DNA of 64,000 bases, taken from contig DATFFP010000014.1 in assembly GCA_035249985.1 (NCBI GenBank), positions 1 through 64,000 on the forward strand, written 5' to 3'. Of the stretch, positions 42,610-49,606 are shown piece by piece; within the stretch, counting starts at the first letter, position 1, and each line of letters starts with the position of its first letter. Source of the stretch: JAICNG01 sp035249985 (GTDB taxonomy: Bacteria > Gemmatimonadota > Gemmatimonadetes > Gemmatimonadales > Gemmatimonadaceae). The notes beneath the pieces were generated by a model. That model was given only the letters and a program-made list of their open reading frames with translations, was not told the origin of the DNA and searched no databases. Made by a program: the position numbers and the translations under genes.

Positions 42610-42843
42610 ATGCCATCCCCGTCCTTCTTTCCGCGGGACCTCGTGCGAATCGCCACCCTCGAGGAGGGCGATCGCGCCGTCGACAGCTCCGTTGACCCGC
42701 CCCAGCACCCACGCATCGGCGAGATCGGAACCATCGTGGAAGAGGTCGCCGAGGGGATCTATCTGGTGGAGCGCTGCACCGATGACGGGCGCGTGCTCTG
42801 GATGGCCGAGTTTCTTGGCAGCGAGCTGGAGAGGGCCCAATGA
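42610..42843 (+). CDS. Small beta-rich protein of unknown function
   Basis: 77 residues. Pattern LVRIATLEEGDRAVD, GEIGTIVEEVAEGIYLVERC and LWMAEFLGSELERA looks like a small SH3-like barrel (compare DUF4926-type proteins), an inference only. ATG 42610 follows GCGGTG. Followed by a single-arm array of GAGGAAC words and the CsaA gene. Confidence 0.6.
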   Translation: MPSPSFFPRDLVRIATLEEGDRAVDSSVDPPQHPRIGEIGTIVEEVAEGIYLVERCTDDGRVLWMAEFLGSELERAQ

Positions 42844-42846
42844 CGA

Positions 42847-42872
42847 GCGAGGAACGAGGAACGAGGAACCGC
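42847..42872 (+). repeat. Single-arm GAGGAAC word array
   Basis: Three tandem heptamers (GAGGAAC) without a facing reverse-complement arm nearby. Same word as hairpins C; may be a half-element. Confidence 0.7.
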
Positions 42873-42922
42873 GTTGGCCAGGTACGTGCGGCAGCACCTG
42901 CCTGACTCATCTCTTTTCGCCC

Positions 42923-43255
42923 TTGGCTACACTCGACGATTTCCAGAAGCTCGATATTCGCATTGGCACGATCCTGAGCGCCGAGCCGTTTCCGGAAGCG
43001 CGGAAGCCGTCGATCAAGCTCGCGATCGACTTTGGCCCCGAGATCGGTGTGAAGCGATCGAGCGCGCAGATCACACTACACTACACGCCGGAGGCCCTCG
43101 TCGGCCGGCAGGTGGTGGCGGTAGTCAACTTTCCTCCGCGGCGAATCGCCGGCTTCGCGAGCGAGGTTCTGGTGTTGGGCGCGTGTCCCGCGGAAGGAGA
43201 CGTCGTCTTGCTGCGCGCCGACAATCCGATGCCGAACGGGGTGCGGATCGCCTAG
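42923..43255 (+). CDS. csaA: CsaA-like tRNA-binding-domain protein
   Basis: 110 residues, normal CsaA length. Starts at TTG 42923 giving the family opening ATLDDFQKLDIRIG, then VGxIxxAExF-type TILSAEPFPEARKPSIKL, ITLHYTPEALVGRQVVAVVN and the final NPMPNGVRIA. The OB-fold binds tRNA or peptides; CsaA has been proposed as an export chaperone. Preceded by a word array and followed within one base by a word hairpin. No strong ribosome-binding site. Confidence 0.88.
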   Translation: MATLDDFQKLDIRIGTILSAEPFPEARKPSIKLAIDFGPEIGVKRSSAQITLHYTPEALVGRQVVAVVNFPPRRIAGFASEVLVLGACPAEGDVVLLRADNPMPNGVRIA

Positions 43256-43327
43256 CGGAAGAACGAGGAACGAGGAAGCAAGGCGGAGCCCGGCTCGTCG
43301 CTTCCTCGTTCCTCGTCCCTCGTTCCG
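43256..43327. repeat. Word hairpin C, copy 2 (GAGGAAC words)
   Basis: Arm 1 43256-43279, arm 2 43300-43327; arm 2 has extra bases (CGTCCCT) indicating an unequal word number. Begins directly at the csaA stop; lies between convergent genes. Confidence 0.9.
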
Positions 43328-43346
43328 TTTCATTCCTGTCTCGTCA

Positions 43347-44561
43347 TCATCTCGCGATCGCGTAAATCGCCACCGCCAGCGCGAACACGCCGATCGCCAC
43401 CCACGCGCCTAACGCCGTCGTCTTCCAGGTGAGTATCCGGCGCGCTCGCAGGCGAAACGGCCCGCCGGTGGGGGCGGAGCTGTGGAGAAACGCCGTGAAC
43501 AGGATGATCGGGAGCCCCAGGGCCATGATCAGCATCGCGCCGGTGGGCACCCAGTCGGGAAGGCCGAACATGTCGCGCACGAGACGCGCTCCCGCGGCGA
43601 CCACGATCGAGGATCCTAGATACGCCACGACCGCGCGCCGACTCCGCACGCGCCGCGGGATGATCGGCTGGCCGCCAGTCCGCGCCAGCGAGATGCTGTG
43701 CGCCATGAGTGTGTTCAGCTCGTCGGTGAGGTCATCGGTGTCGCCCCACCGCTGAGCCGGGTTCTTCTCGAGGCATCGCATGACGATCGTCTCGAGCGTC
43801 CGGCTCACATCGGGACGCAACTTCGCGATCGGGACCGGCCGTTCCGAGACCTGGGCCGCGAGAATCTTCTGGGCAGGCCGGCCCGAGAACGGCGGCTTCC
43901 CGGCCAGCATCTCGTACGCGACGCATCCCAGCGCGTAGATGTCGGCGCGGTGATCGATGGTCGGATCGGCGGCCGCCTGTTCCGGTGCCATGTATGCGGG
44001 CGTGCCCAGCGCCATGCCATGGGACGGCGTCCGTCCGTGCGCGCGCCGCTCCTCGGGCTGACGCGACTGCCGCAGCGCTTTCGCGACGCCGAAGTCGGTC
44101 ACCAGGGCGTGGTGCCTGACGAGCAGGATGTTGTCCGGCTTCACATCGCGGTGAATGACGCCAAGCGCGTGGGCGTGACTGAGGGCGTCGGCAACGTCGC
44201 GCATGATGCGGATCACGTCGTCGATGGGGAGTCGCCCCTCGCGCTCCAGCCGCTCGCGGAGCGACTCGCCCTCGATGTACGGCATCGTGTAGTACAGCAG
44301 TCCGTCCGCCTGCCCGACGAGGAGAACGGGGACGATGTGCGGATGGTGGACCCGCGCGGCGAGCTGAATCTCGCGGCGAAAGCGCTCGATGCTGAGCGTT
44401 CCCGTGAGCTCCGGCGGCAGGACTTTCACGACCACACGTCGGTCGAGCGCGCCCTCCTGTGCGACGAACACCCGCGACATGCCGCCGCCGCCCAGCTCAC
44501 GATCGAGCCGATAGGCGTCACCAAGCGAGGCCTGTAGTTGGTCGCGCAGGTCTGTCGCCAT
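43347..44561 (-). CDS. Membrane-anchored Hanks-type serine/threonine protein kinase
   Basis: 404 residues from ATG 44561. Kinase domain about 18-285: P-loop ELGGGGMSRVF, Lys in VVVKVLPPE, catalytic loop VIHRDVKPDN, DFGVAKAL and GTPAYMAPEQ, ending RCLEKNPAQRW. Three C-terminal membrane helices follow (about 318-340, 345-372, 385-404) and no extracellular sensor domain. Phosphorylates Ser/Thr on unknown cytoplasmic targets. The in-frame extension upstream to 44735 has no kinase content and overlaps a region with GAGGAAC-like words. Confidence 0.92.
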   Translation of the reverse strand: MATDLRDQLQASLGDAYRLDRELGGGGMSRVFVAQEGALDRRVVVKVLPPELTGTLSIERFRREIQLAARVHHPHIVPVLLVGQADGLLYYTMPYIEGESLRERLEREGRLPIDDVIRIMRDVADALSHAHALGVIHRDVKPDNILLVRHHALVTDFGVAKALRQSRQPEERRAHGRTPSHGMALGTPAYMAPEQAAADPTIDHRADIYALGCVAYEMLAGKPPFSGRPAQKILAAQVSERPVPIAKLRPDVSRTLETIVMRCLEKNPAQRWGDTDDLTDELNTLMAHSISLARTGGQPIIPRRVRSRRAVVAYLGSSIVVAAGARLVRDMFGLPDWVPTGAMLIMALGLPIILFTAFLHSSAPTGGPFRLRARRILTWKTTALGAWVAIGVFALAVAIYAIAR

Positions 44562-44637
44562 CCGGGGGCTGGGTGGAACGCGGAACAAGAGTGAAGGCGT
44601 TTGAACCATAGGATCACTGGGAGTCTTTCCCCAGATG

Positions 44638-44672
44638 AACTCCTCGGTCCCCGCCCCTCGTTCCTGTTTTCT
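44638..44672 (-). repeat. Single-arm GAGGAAC-like word array
   Basis: Reverse-complement orientation (CTCGTTCC, CTCGGTCC words) in the divergent gap between the kinase and the sulfurtransferase; no facing arm found. The rest of the gap shows nothing. Confidence 0.55.
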
Positions 44673-44776
44673 TTTCGGTTGAGGGAACATAGGACGCCTG
44701 GAAAACCCTCGCCAGCTTGACACGCCTGACTCCACTCCATACCACTACGCCAAACCCCATTTGATGGGAGGGAACG

Positions 44777-45673
44777 ATGACCTCCACGACCGCCGAGCCC
44801 TCCATGAGCCTCGACGCCGAAACGATGCGAAAGGGCTATGCGCGACCCGAGGTGCTGGTGACCACGGAATGGCTCGCCGCGCATCTCGATGACCCGGGTA
44901 TCCGTATTCTGGAGAGCGATGAGGACGTGCTCCTCTTCGACACGGGACACATCCCGAACGCACAAAAGGTCGATTGGCACGCCGACCTGAACGACCCGGT
45001 GGTGCGCGACTACATCTCCTCGGAGAAGTTCGAGGAGCTGCTGCGCTCCAAGGGAATCGATGAGAGCACGACGGTCGTCTTTTACGGTGACAAGAACAAC
45101 TGGTGGGCGACGTACGCCTTCTGGGTGTTTCAGCTCTTCGGCTTTACGAACGCGCGCATCCTCGACGGCGGACGCACGAAGTGGGAGAAGGAAGGACGGC
45201 CGATGGTGACGGACGTGAAGACCTTTCCGCCGACGCGCTACCGTGCGCCCAGGCGGGAGGACTCGCGCATTCGCGCGTTCAGGGAAGAGGTGGTCGAGCA
45301 CATGCGTGCGGCGCGCCCGCTCATCGACGTCCGGTCGCCGGAGGAGTTCAGCGGGCAGCGCACGCACATGGCGGAGTATCCGCAGGAAGGCGTGTTACGC
45401 GGCGGGCACATTCCGGGGGCCAAGAACGTTCCGTGGGCGCGCGCGGCGAATCCGGATGGCTCCTTCAAGAGCGCGGACGAGCTTCGCCAGCTGTACGAGC
45501 GAGATGCGGGACTCGGGAAGACCGATGACGTCGTCGCGTACTGCCGCATCGGCGAGCGCTCGTCGCACACCTGGTTCGTGCTGTCGTACCTCCTCGGCTA
45601 CGACAAGGTGCGCAACTACGATGGCTCATGGACGGAGTGGGGGAACTCGGTGCGAGCGCCGATCGAGAAGTGA
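44777..45673 (+). CDS. Thiosulfate sulfurtransferase (two-domain rhodanese)
   Basis: 298 residues. Two rhodanese domains: inactive N-terminal (about 25-150, FDTGHIPNAQKVDWHADLND, FYGDKNNWWATYAFW) and active C-terminal (about 165-298, IDVRSPEEFSG, HIPGAKNVPWARA) with catalytic Cys in VAYCRIGERSSHTWFVL. The active loop CRIGERS matches the thiosulfate sulfurtransferase type rather than the mercaptopyruvate type. Cytoplasmic sulfur transfer. Followed by OsmC with a GTGA overlap. Confidence 0.92.
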   Translation: MTSTTAEPSMSLDAETMRKGYARPEVLVTTEWLAAHLDDPGIRILESDEDVLLFDTGHIPNAQKVDWHADLNDPVVRDYISSEKFEELLRSKGIDESTTVVFYGDKNNWWATYAFWVFQLFGFTNARILDGGRTKWEKEGRPMVTDVKTFPPTRYRAPRREDSRIRAFREEVVEHMRAARPLIDVRSPEEFSGQRTHMAEYPQEGVLRGGHIPGAKNVPWARAANPDGSFKSADELRQLYERDAGLGKTDDVVAYCRIGERSSHTWFVLSYLLGYDKVRNYDGSWTEWGNSVRAPIEK

Positions 45674-46131
45674 GGCCCGACGAGACCGCCGCCGCGAAGT
45701 CGGCAACGGTCGCCGCGCGGCCGCCGAATCACGTCGTCGTTCGCTGGCGTGGCGATGAAGAGTTCGAGAGCGGTCGTCCCGGCGGACCGACGCTGCGCAT
45801 CGACGGACGTGGCAAGGCCGCACAGAGCCCTGTGGATGTGCTGCTCACGGCGCTCGCCTCCTGCTCGTCGATCGATGTCGTCGGCATTCTCGCGAAGCGT
45901 CGCACGCCGGTGACATCCCTCGACATCGACGTCGTTGCCGAGCGCGCCGACGATCGCGTCCCGCGGAAGGTGCGTCGGATCCTGCTCACCTTCCGCCTTA
46001 CCGGCGCCGGCATCGAGCGCGAGCACGCGGAGCGCGCGGTCGAGCTGTCGGTGACGAAGTACTGCTCGGTGAGGGACTCGCTCGATCCGGGAATTCCCAT
46101 TGAGTGGAAGGTCGAGCTGAACGAGGAATGA
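45670..46131 (+). CDS. OsmC-family peroxidase-like protein
   Basis: 153 residues from GTG 45670, which overlaps the sulfurtransferase stop (GTGA). OsmC fold: PPNHVVVRWRGDEEF strand, SPVDVLLTALASCSSIDVV with the first redox Cys, and VTKYCSVRDSL with the second Cys. OsmC proteins reduce organic hydroperoxides using paired cysteines. Coupling to a sulfurtransferase fits thiol and oxidative metabolism. The last codons (ELNEE) are encoded by the arm of a word hairpin. Confidence 0.88.
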   Translation: MRPDETAAAKSATVAARPPNHVVVRWRGDEEFESGRPGGPTLRIDGRGKAAQSPVDVLLTALASCSSIDVVGILAKRRTPVTSLDIDVVAERADDRVPRKVRRILLTFRLTGAGIEREHAERAVELSVTKYCSVRDSLDPGIPIEWKVELNEE

Positions 46132-46180
46132 GGAACGAGGAAGCCGGAGTCGCTACTTCCTCGGTCCGCCTTCCTCGTTC
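46119..46180. repeat. Word hairpin C, copy 3, spanning two convergent stop codons
   Basis: Arm 1 (46119-46144) encodes the last residues of OsmC and its TGA; arm 2 (46156-46180) encodes the last residues of MscS and its TAG on the other strand. Words are GAGGAAC/GAGGAAT types. Confidence 0.88.
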
Positions 46181-47229
46181 GTCTTCACCTCGACCACCTG
46201 AGTCGGGAACGCGAAGCTGATGCCCTCGGCCTGGAAGGCCCGAATGAGCTCGAGGTTGATCTGCTGCTGGATCTCCGCGTACACGGCGAAGTCGGACGAG
46301 GCGACGAAGTAAATCAGGTCGAATTCGAGCGACCAATCCCGCAGCGTCCGGAAGTGGGCCCGATCGAAGCGGACGAGGGCCTGACGCTGAACGGCGTCAC
46401 GAGCGATGGTGGGAATGCGCTCGAGCTTCGCCGGAGCGGTGTCATACGTCACGCCGATGCGCACATCCACCCGCCGCTCGCTCATGCGCGTGTAGTTCCT
46501 GATCGGGCCTTCCAGCAGCTTTCTGTTCGGAAAGATCAGCTCGTCGCCCGTCAGCGTGCGCAGGCGCGTCGCCCGCAGGCCGACGCCTTCCACCGTGCCC
46601 ATCAACCCGTGGGCCTCGATGAAATTCCCCACGACGAACGGCTTCTCGACGAGAATCGTGAGCGCACCGAGCATGTCGGCCACGGCGTTCTGCAGGGCGA
46701 GCGCCACAATGATGCCGCCGATTCCGAGACCGGCAATGAGCGCGGTGACGTCGACGCCGAGGTTGTCGAGCAGGAAGAGGACGAGCACCGCGCCCAGGGC
46801 CAGGCGCGCGAGGACCGCCAGCGTGGAGAGAGCGGTCGTTCCGGCACTACCTCCTTCCCCGCGTCTCGAATACCGCTCGATCCAGAAGGTGATGAAGGCG
46901 TTTCCCCAGATCCCAATCTGCACGAGCAGGGCGGCGACCGAGGCGATCCGCAGCGCGGTGTGCACGTCGGGCCGAAGTGTGAGAATGGCGGTAGCGGGGG
47001 AAATCGTGGCGATGAAGATGAGGAGCACACGCGTGCGCCGCAGCAGCTCGACGAGGAGATCGTCGAAGTCGGTGCGCGTTCGAGTGGTGAACTTCGACAG
47101 GCGCTTCACCGCGAGCTGCTTCAGCGCCCACAACACCACCGTGGAGACGACAATGAATACGGTGGCGAGCAGCCATCGCTCGACCGGATTCCCCAGCCAC
47201 CGATACGCGAGGAGTTCGTTCCAGCTCAT
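46153..47229 (-). CDS. MscS-family mechanosensitive ion channel
   Basis: 358 residues. Four or five N-terminal helices (about 20-40, 65-90, 95-115, 135-155) then the pore helix with Gly/Ala pattern LIAGLGIGGIIVALALQNAVADMLGA. The MscS beta domain has VGNFIEAHGLMGTVEGVGLRATRLRTLTGDELIFPN and the RNYTRM segment, followed by the alpha-beta domain. Opens under membrane tension to release solutes. The C-terminus (NEEGGPRK) is encoded by a hairpin arm. Confidence 0.93.
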   Translation of the reverse strand: MSWNELLAYRWLGNPVERWLLATVFIVVSTVVLWALKQLAVKRLSKFTTRTRTDFDDLLVELLRRTRVLLIFIATISPATAILTLRPDVHTALRIASVAALLVQIGIWGNAFITFWIERYSRRGEGGSAGTTALSTLAVLARLALGAVLVLFLLDNLGVDVTALIAGLGIGGIIVALALQNAVADMLGALTILVEKPFVVGNFIEAHGLMGTVEGVGLRATRLRTLTGDELIFPNRKLLEGPIRNYTRMSERRVDVRIGVTYDTAPAKLERIPTIARDAVQRQALVRFDRAHFRTLRDWSLEFDLIYFVASSDFAVYAEIQQQINLELIRAFQAEGISFAFPTQVVEVKTNEEGGPRK

Positions 47230-47410
47230 GTGGTGCGGAATCTAGCCTCGGAATCCGTCTCGCGGGAATCGCATCGCGATCTCCTCGACCGCCGCGGCCC
47301 GCCGGAAACTTCCAGCCACGACGGCAGTAGTGTTATCGACGTTGCATCCCGTGCGTCTGCGATGTACGCTACGCGCGCATGACCCCTCCTGCGCACTTCC
47401 GGAGCCGTTG

Positions 47411-47701
47411 ATGCCACTCGAGATTGTTTTTCTCAACACAATGGAGATGCTGCTCCCCGCCATTGTGATCACCGTCCTCGGGCTTCCCCTGGTTCGGGTG
47501 CTGGCGCGACGGCTCGACCGACGCGATGCGGCGGGTCCACCGAACCTGTCGCGCATCGAAGAGCGTCTCGGCCGTCTCGAGGCCGGGGTCGATGCGATCG
47601 CGGTCGAGGTCGAGCGGATCTCGGAGGGGCAGCGCTTTACCACGAAGCTGTTGGCCGAGCGCGTCGCCGGATCGGCGGTGCCGCCCACCGGTAGTCGCTG
47701 A
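47411..47701 (+). CDS. Small membrane-anchored coiled-coil protein
   Basis: 96 residues from ATG 47411 (GGAG upstream). N-terminal membrane helix (about 10-30, EMLLPAIVITVLGLPLVRVL) followed by Arg-rich and a coiled coil (RIEERLGRLEAGVDAIAVEV), with a Thr/Gly tail. No family recognised; similar tethered coiled coils occur next to rhomboid and other membrane genes. Ten nt before the rhomboid gene, so co-transcription is likely. Confidence 0.7.
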   Translation: MPLEIVFLNTMEMLLPAIVITVLGLPLVRVLARRLDRRDAAGPPNLSRIEERLGRLEAGVDAIAVEVERISEGQRFTTKLLAERVAGSAVPPTGSR

Positions 47702-47711
47702 CGCGCGCGGC

Positions 47712-48476
47712 ATGACGCGGTGGGTCGCGCGGCTGCTCGCCGCCAATATCGTGATGTTCGCGTTAGGCTATGCGATGCCGGAGATCCCCGCGCTCCTGGC
47801 CTTCCGCCCACGCTATGTCCTTCAGCAGCCGTGGACCGCGTTCACGTACATGTTTCTGCACGCCGGGCCCTGGCATCTGTTCTTCAACATGCTGAGCCTG
47901 TACTTCTTTGGTCCGCGTGTCGAGGAGCGTCTTGGCAGTCCGCGCTTCATCGTGCTGTACCTGCTGAGCGGGCTCGGCGGCGCCCTCCTGTCGTTCCTGA
48001 CGCCCAATGTCATCATCGTTGGCGCGTCCGGCGCGACGTTCGGCGTCTTTCTCGCCTACGCGATGTTCTGGCCGCACGATCGCATCCTGATCTGGGGAAT
48101 TCTGCCCGTCGAGGCGCGCGTCCTCGTGCTGTTGACGACGCTGTACTCTCTCTGGGGAGGCACCGGCAGTGTCGGCGGATCGGTCGCGCACTGGGCACAT
48201 TTGGGCGGGTACGCGGCGGCCTATCTCTACCTTCGATGGGTCGACGCACGCTCCGACCGACAGAAGTTCAGGAAGCGCATGGAGGACGCGACGTTCGGCA
48301 AGCGTTCTCCGGTCGTGAGCACGGGCACTCCGGACTTCGACTCGATCAAGCGCGACGGGCTGCACGCGCTCACCCTCGAGGAGCTCGATCGTCTGCGCGC
48401 GAAGGTCACCGCCGACGGCGCGGACGCGCTCACGCCTGACGAGCGGGCGTTCTTGCACCGAATGAAGCTGAGGTAG
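47712..48476 (+). CDS. Rhomboid-family intramembrane serine protease
   Basis: 254 residues. Six-helix rhomboid core (about 1-180): FLHAGPWHLFFNMLSLYFFG in L1/TM2, catalytic Ser in VGASGATFGVFLAY and catalytic His in HWAHLGGYAAAYLY. Cytoplasmic tail about 185-254 (TPDFDSIKRDGLHALTLEELDRL, LTPDERAFLHRMK) is a rhomboid-associated extension. Cleaves transmembrane substrates within the bilayer. Stop TAG lies in the arm of a word hairpin. Confidence 0.93.
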   Translation: MTRWVARLLAANIVMFALGYAMPEIPALLAFRPRYVLQQPWTAFTYMFLHAGPWHLFFNMLSLYFFGPRVEERLGSPRFIVLYLLSGLGGALLSFLTPNVIIVGASGATFGVFLAYAMFWPHDRILIWGILPVEARVLVLLTTLYSLWGGTGSVGGSVAHWAHLGGYAAAYLYLRWVDARSDRQKFRKRMEDATFGKRSPVVSTGTPDFDSIKRDGLHALTLEELDRLRAKVTADGADALTPDERAFLHRMKLR

Positions 48477-48546
48477 TCGAGGGTGTCGGGGTGATCGAGC
48501 GAAGGTCGTTGCCTCTCCTCGATCACCCCGACGACCTCGATCACCT
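48471..48546. repeat. Word hairpin D, copy 3
   Basis: Arms 48471-48499 and 48518-48546, 29 nt with a few mismatches; words GTCGAGGGTGTCGGGGTGATC. Arm 1 includes the rhomboid stop codon. The GNAT gene follows 23 nt later with its ribosome-binding site outside the arm. Confidence 0.9.
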
Positions 48547-48569
48547 CTTCCCACTCTGGAGGCACACGC

Positions 48570-49007
48570 ATGCCGAGCATCGCGATCCGCGACGCCATCA
48601 TCGAGGACGCCGGCGTCATCGCGTCACTCCTCGGAGAGCTCGGCTATCCTTCGCAACCCGACGGAGTGCGCGCCCGGCTGGCGCGCCTGCTCGTGCGCGA
48701 AGGGTCGCGCGTCTTCGTCGCCGAGCGCGAAGCGACGGTCCTCGGCGTGCTCGGCCTCGATCGCATGCCGGTGCTGACGTCGGTGAACGATGTCGCCATG
48801 ATCATCGCGCTCGTCGTCACGGAACGCGAGCGACGCTCGGGGGTAGGACGGCTGCTCATCGCGCGCGCGGAGGACGAAGCCCGTGCGTGGCAGTGCGGTC
48901 GCGTCATGGTCACGAGCGCGGAGCGGCGCGCCGAAGCGCACGCGTTTTACGAGCATCTGGGCTACGAGTACACGGGGCGGCGGTTCGCGAAGGTGATCGG
49001 ACCATGA
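48570..49007 (+). CDS. GNAT-family N-acetyltransferase
   Basis: 145 residues, single GNAT domain: RDAIIEDAGVIASLLGELGY, the VAMIIALVVTERERRSGVGRLLI acetyl-CoA-binding loop (RxxGxG type) and AHAFYEHLGYEYTG near the end. Transfers an acetyl group from acetyl-CoA; substrate unknown. Excellent GGAGG ribosome-binding site before ATG 48570. The stop overlaps the next start as ATGA. Confidence 0.9.
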   Translation: MPSIAIRDAIIEDAGVIASLLGELGYPSQPDGVRARLARLLVREGSRVFVAEREATVLGVLGLDRMPVLTSVNDVAMIIALVVTERERRSGVGRLLIARAEDEARAWQCGRVMVTSAERRAEAHAFYEHLGYEYTGRRFAKVIGP

Positions 49008-49606
49008 AGAGCAGCGGGAGTCGAGGGTGTCCAGGATGTCGAGGTGATCGAGGAATTTCGCTCGATCCCGTCGATCACCTCGCCGCCCTCGTCTACCTGC
49101 TGCCACTGCTCTTCGCACTCGGCGCAACGCACCTCATCGCCCAATCCCCCGACCCGCGCTCTAACGAGTGCTGGGGGTTCGTCTTCGGCGCCTGGTCGCC
49201 GTCGCTCGACTGGTCGGCGGCCGGACACTCGAAGATCACCGCGCGCGGCGCGCCCCCGACGCCGGAGACGGCAACGACCGACGGAGCGCCGCGCCACGAC
49301 GCCGCCTCGTTCGCGCGCACGGGCGGTTCCGCCCTCGTCCTCTATCCCACCTGGTGGCCCGTCGGGGTCGGCATCAGCCTCGAGCGCCAGCCGGCGGAGG
49401 GCGATACCGTTCCCGGCATTGCCTACGCGTTCGTCGCCGACGGCCGCGCGACACCCCCCGAGAGTCGCATCCTCGCCTGGCGAAAACCATGCGGCGAGCC
49501 GCCACCGCGATCGGCTACTCGAGCTGCGCCTGACGAGCGTCAATCACCTCCGGGAGCGCGCGGAGACGCGCAACCACGTCGGAGTCGAGCCGCCCGTCCA
49601 CGCTGA
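49004..49606 (+). CDS. Secreted hypothetical protein with hairpin-encoded leader
   Basis: 200 residues. ATG 49004 overlaps the GNAT stop (ATGA). Residues about 4-25 (SSGSRGCPGCRGDRGISLDP) are encoded by a word hairpin, then the signal-peptide core LAALVYLLPLLFALGATHLIAQ, split here only by its natural run. The mature protein has ECWGFVFGAWSPSLDW, ALVLYPTWWPVGVGISLER and ESRILAWRKPC, a compact beta fold of unknown function. The last 92 nt run antisense to the 3' end of serA. Confidence 0.68.
   Translation: MKSSGSRGCPGCRGDRGISLDPVDHLAALVYLLPLLFALGATHLIAQSPDPRSNECWGFVFGAWSPSLDWSAAGHSKITARGAPPTPETATTDGAPRHDAASFARTGGSALVLYPTWWPVGVGISLERQPAEGDTVPGIAYAFVADGRATPPESRILAWRKPCGEPPPRSATRAAPDERQSPPGARGDAQPRRSRAARPR
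49020..49090. repeat. Word hairpin D, copy 4, inside a signal-peptide leader
   Basis: Arm 1 (49020-49053) contains GTCGAGG and GTGATCGAGG words; arm 2 (about 49061-49090) is an imperfect reverse complement. The whole element lies between the start codon at 49004 and the hydrophobic core of the secreted protein. Confidence 0.82.

Noticed and set aside
43347..44735. Longer kinase starting at 44735
   Set aside because: The extra residues lack kinase content, are low-complexity and cover a single-arm word array; ATG 44561 opens the standard kinase N-terminus.
48491..49606. One 371-residue gene spanning the GNAT region
   Set aside because: The first part is a shadow of the GNAT gene; only the section from ATG 49004 has a signal peptide and plausible composition.
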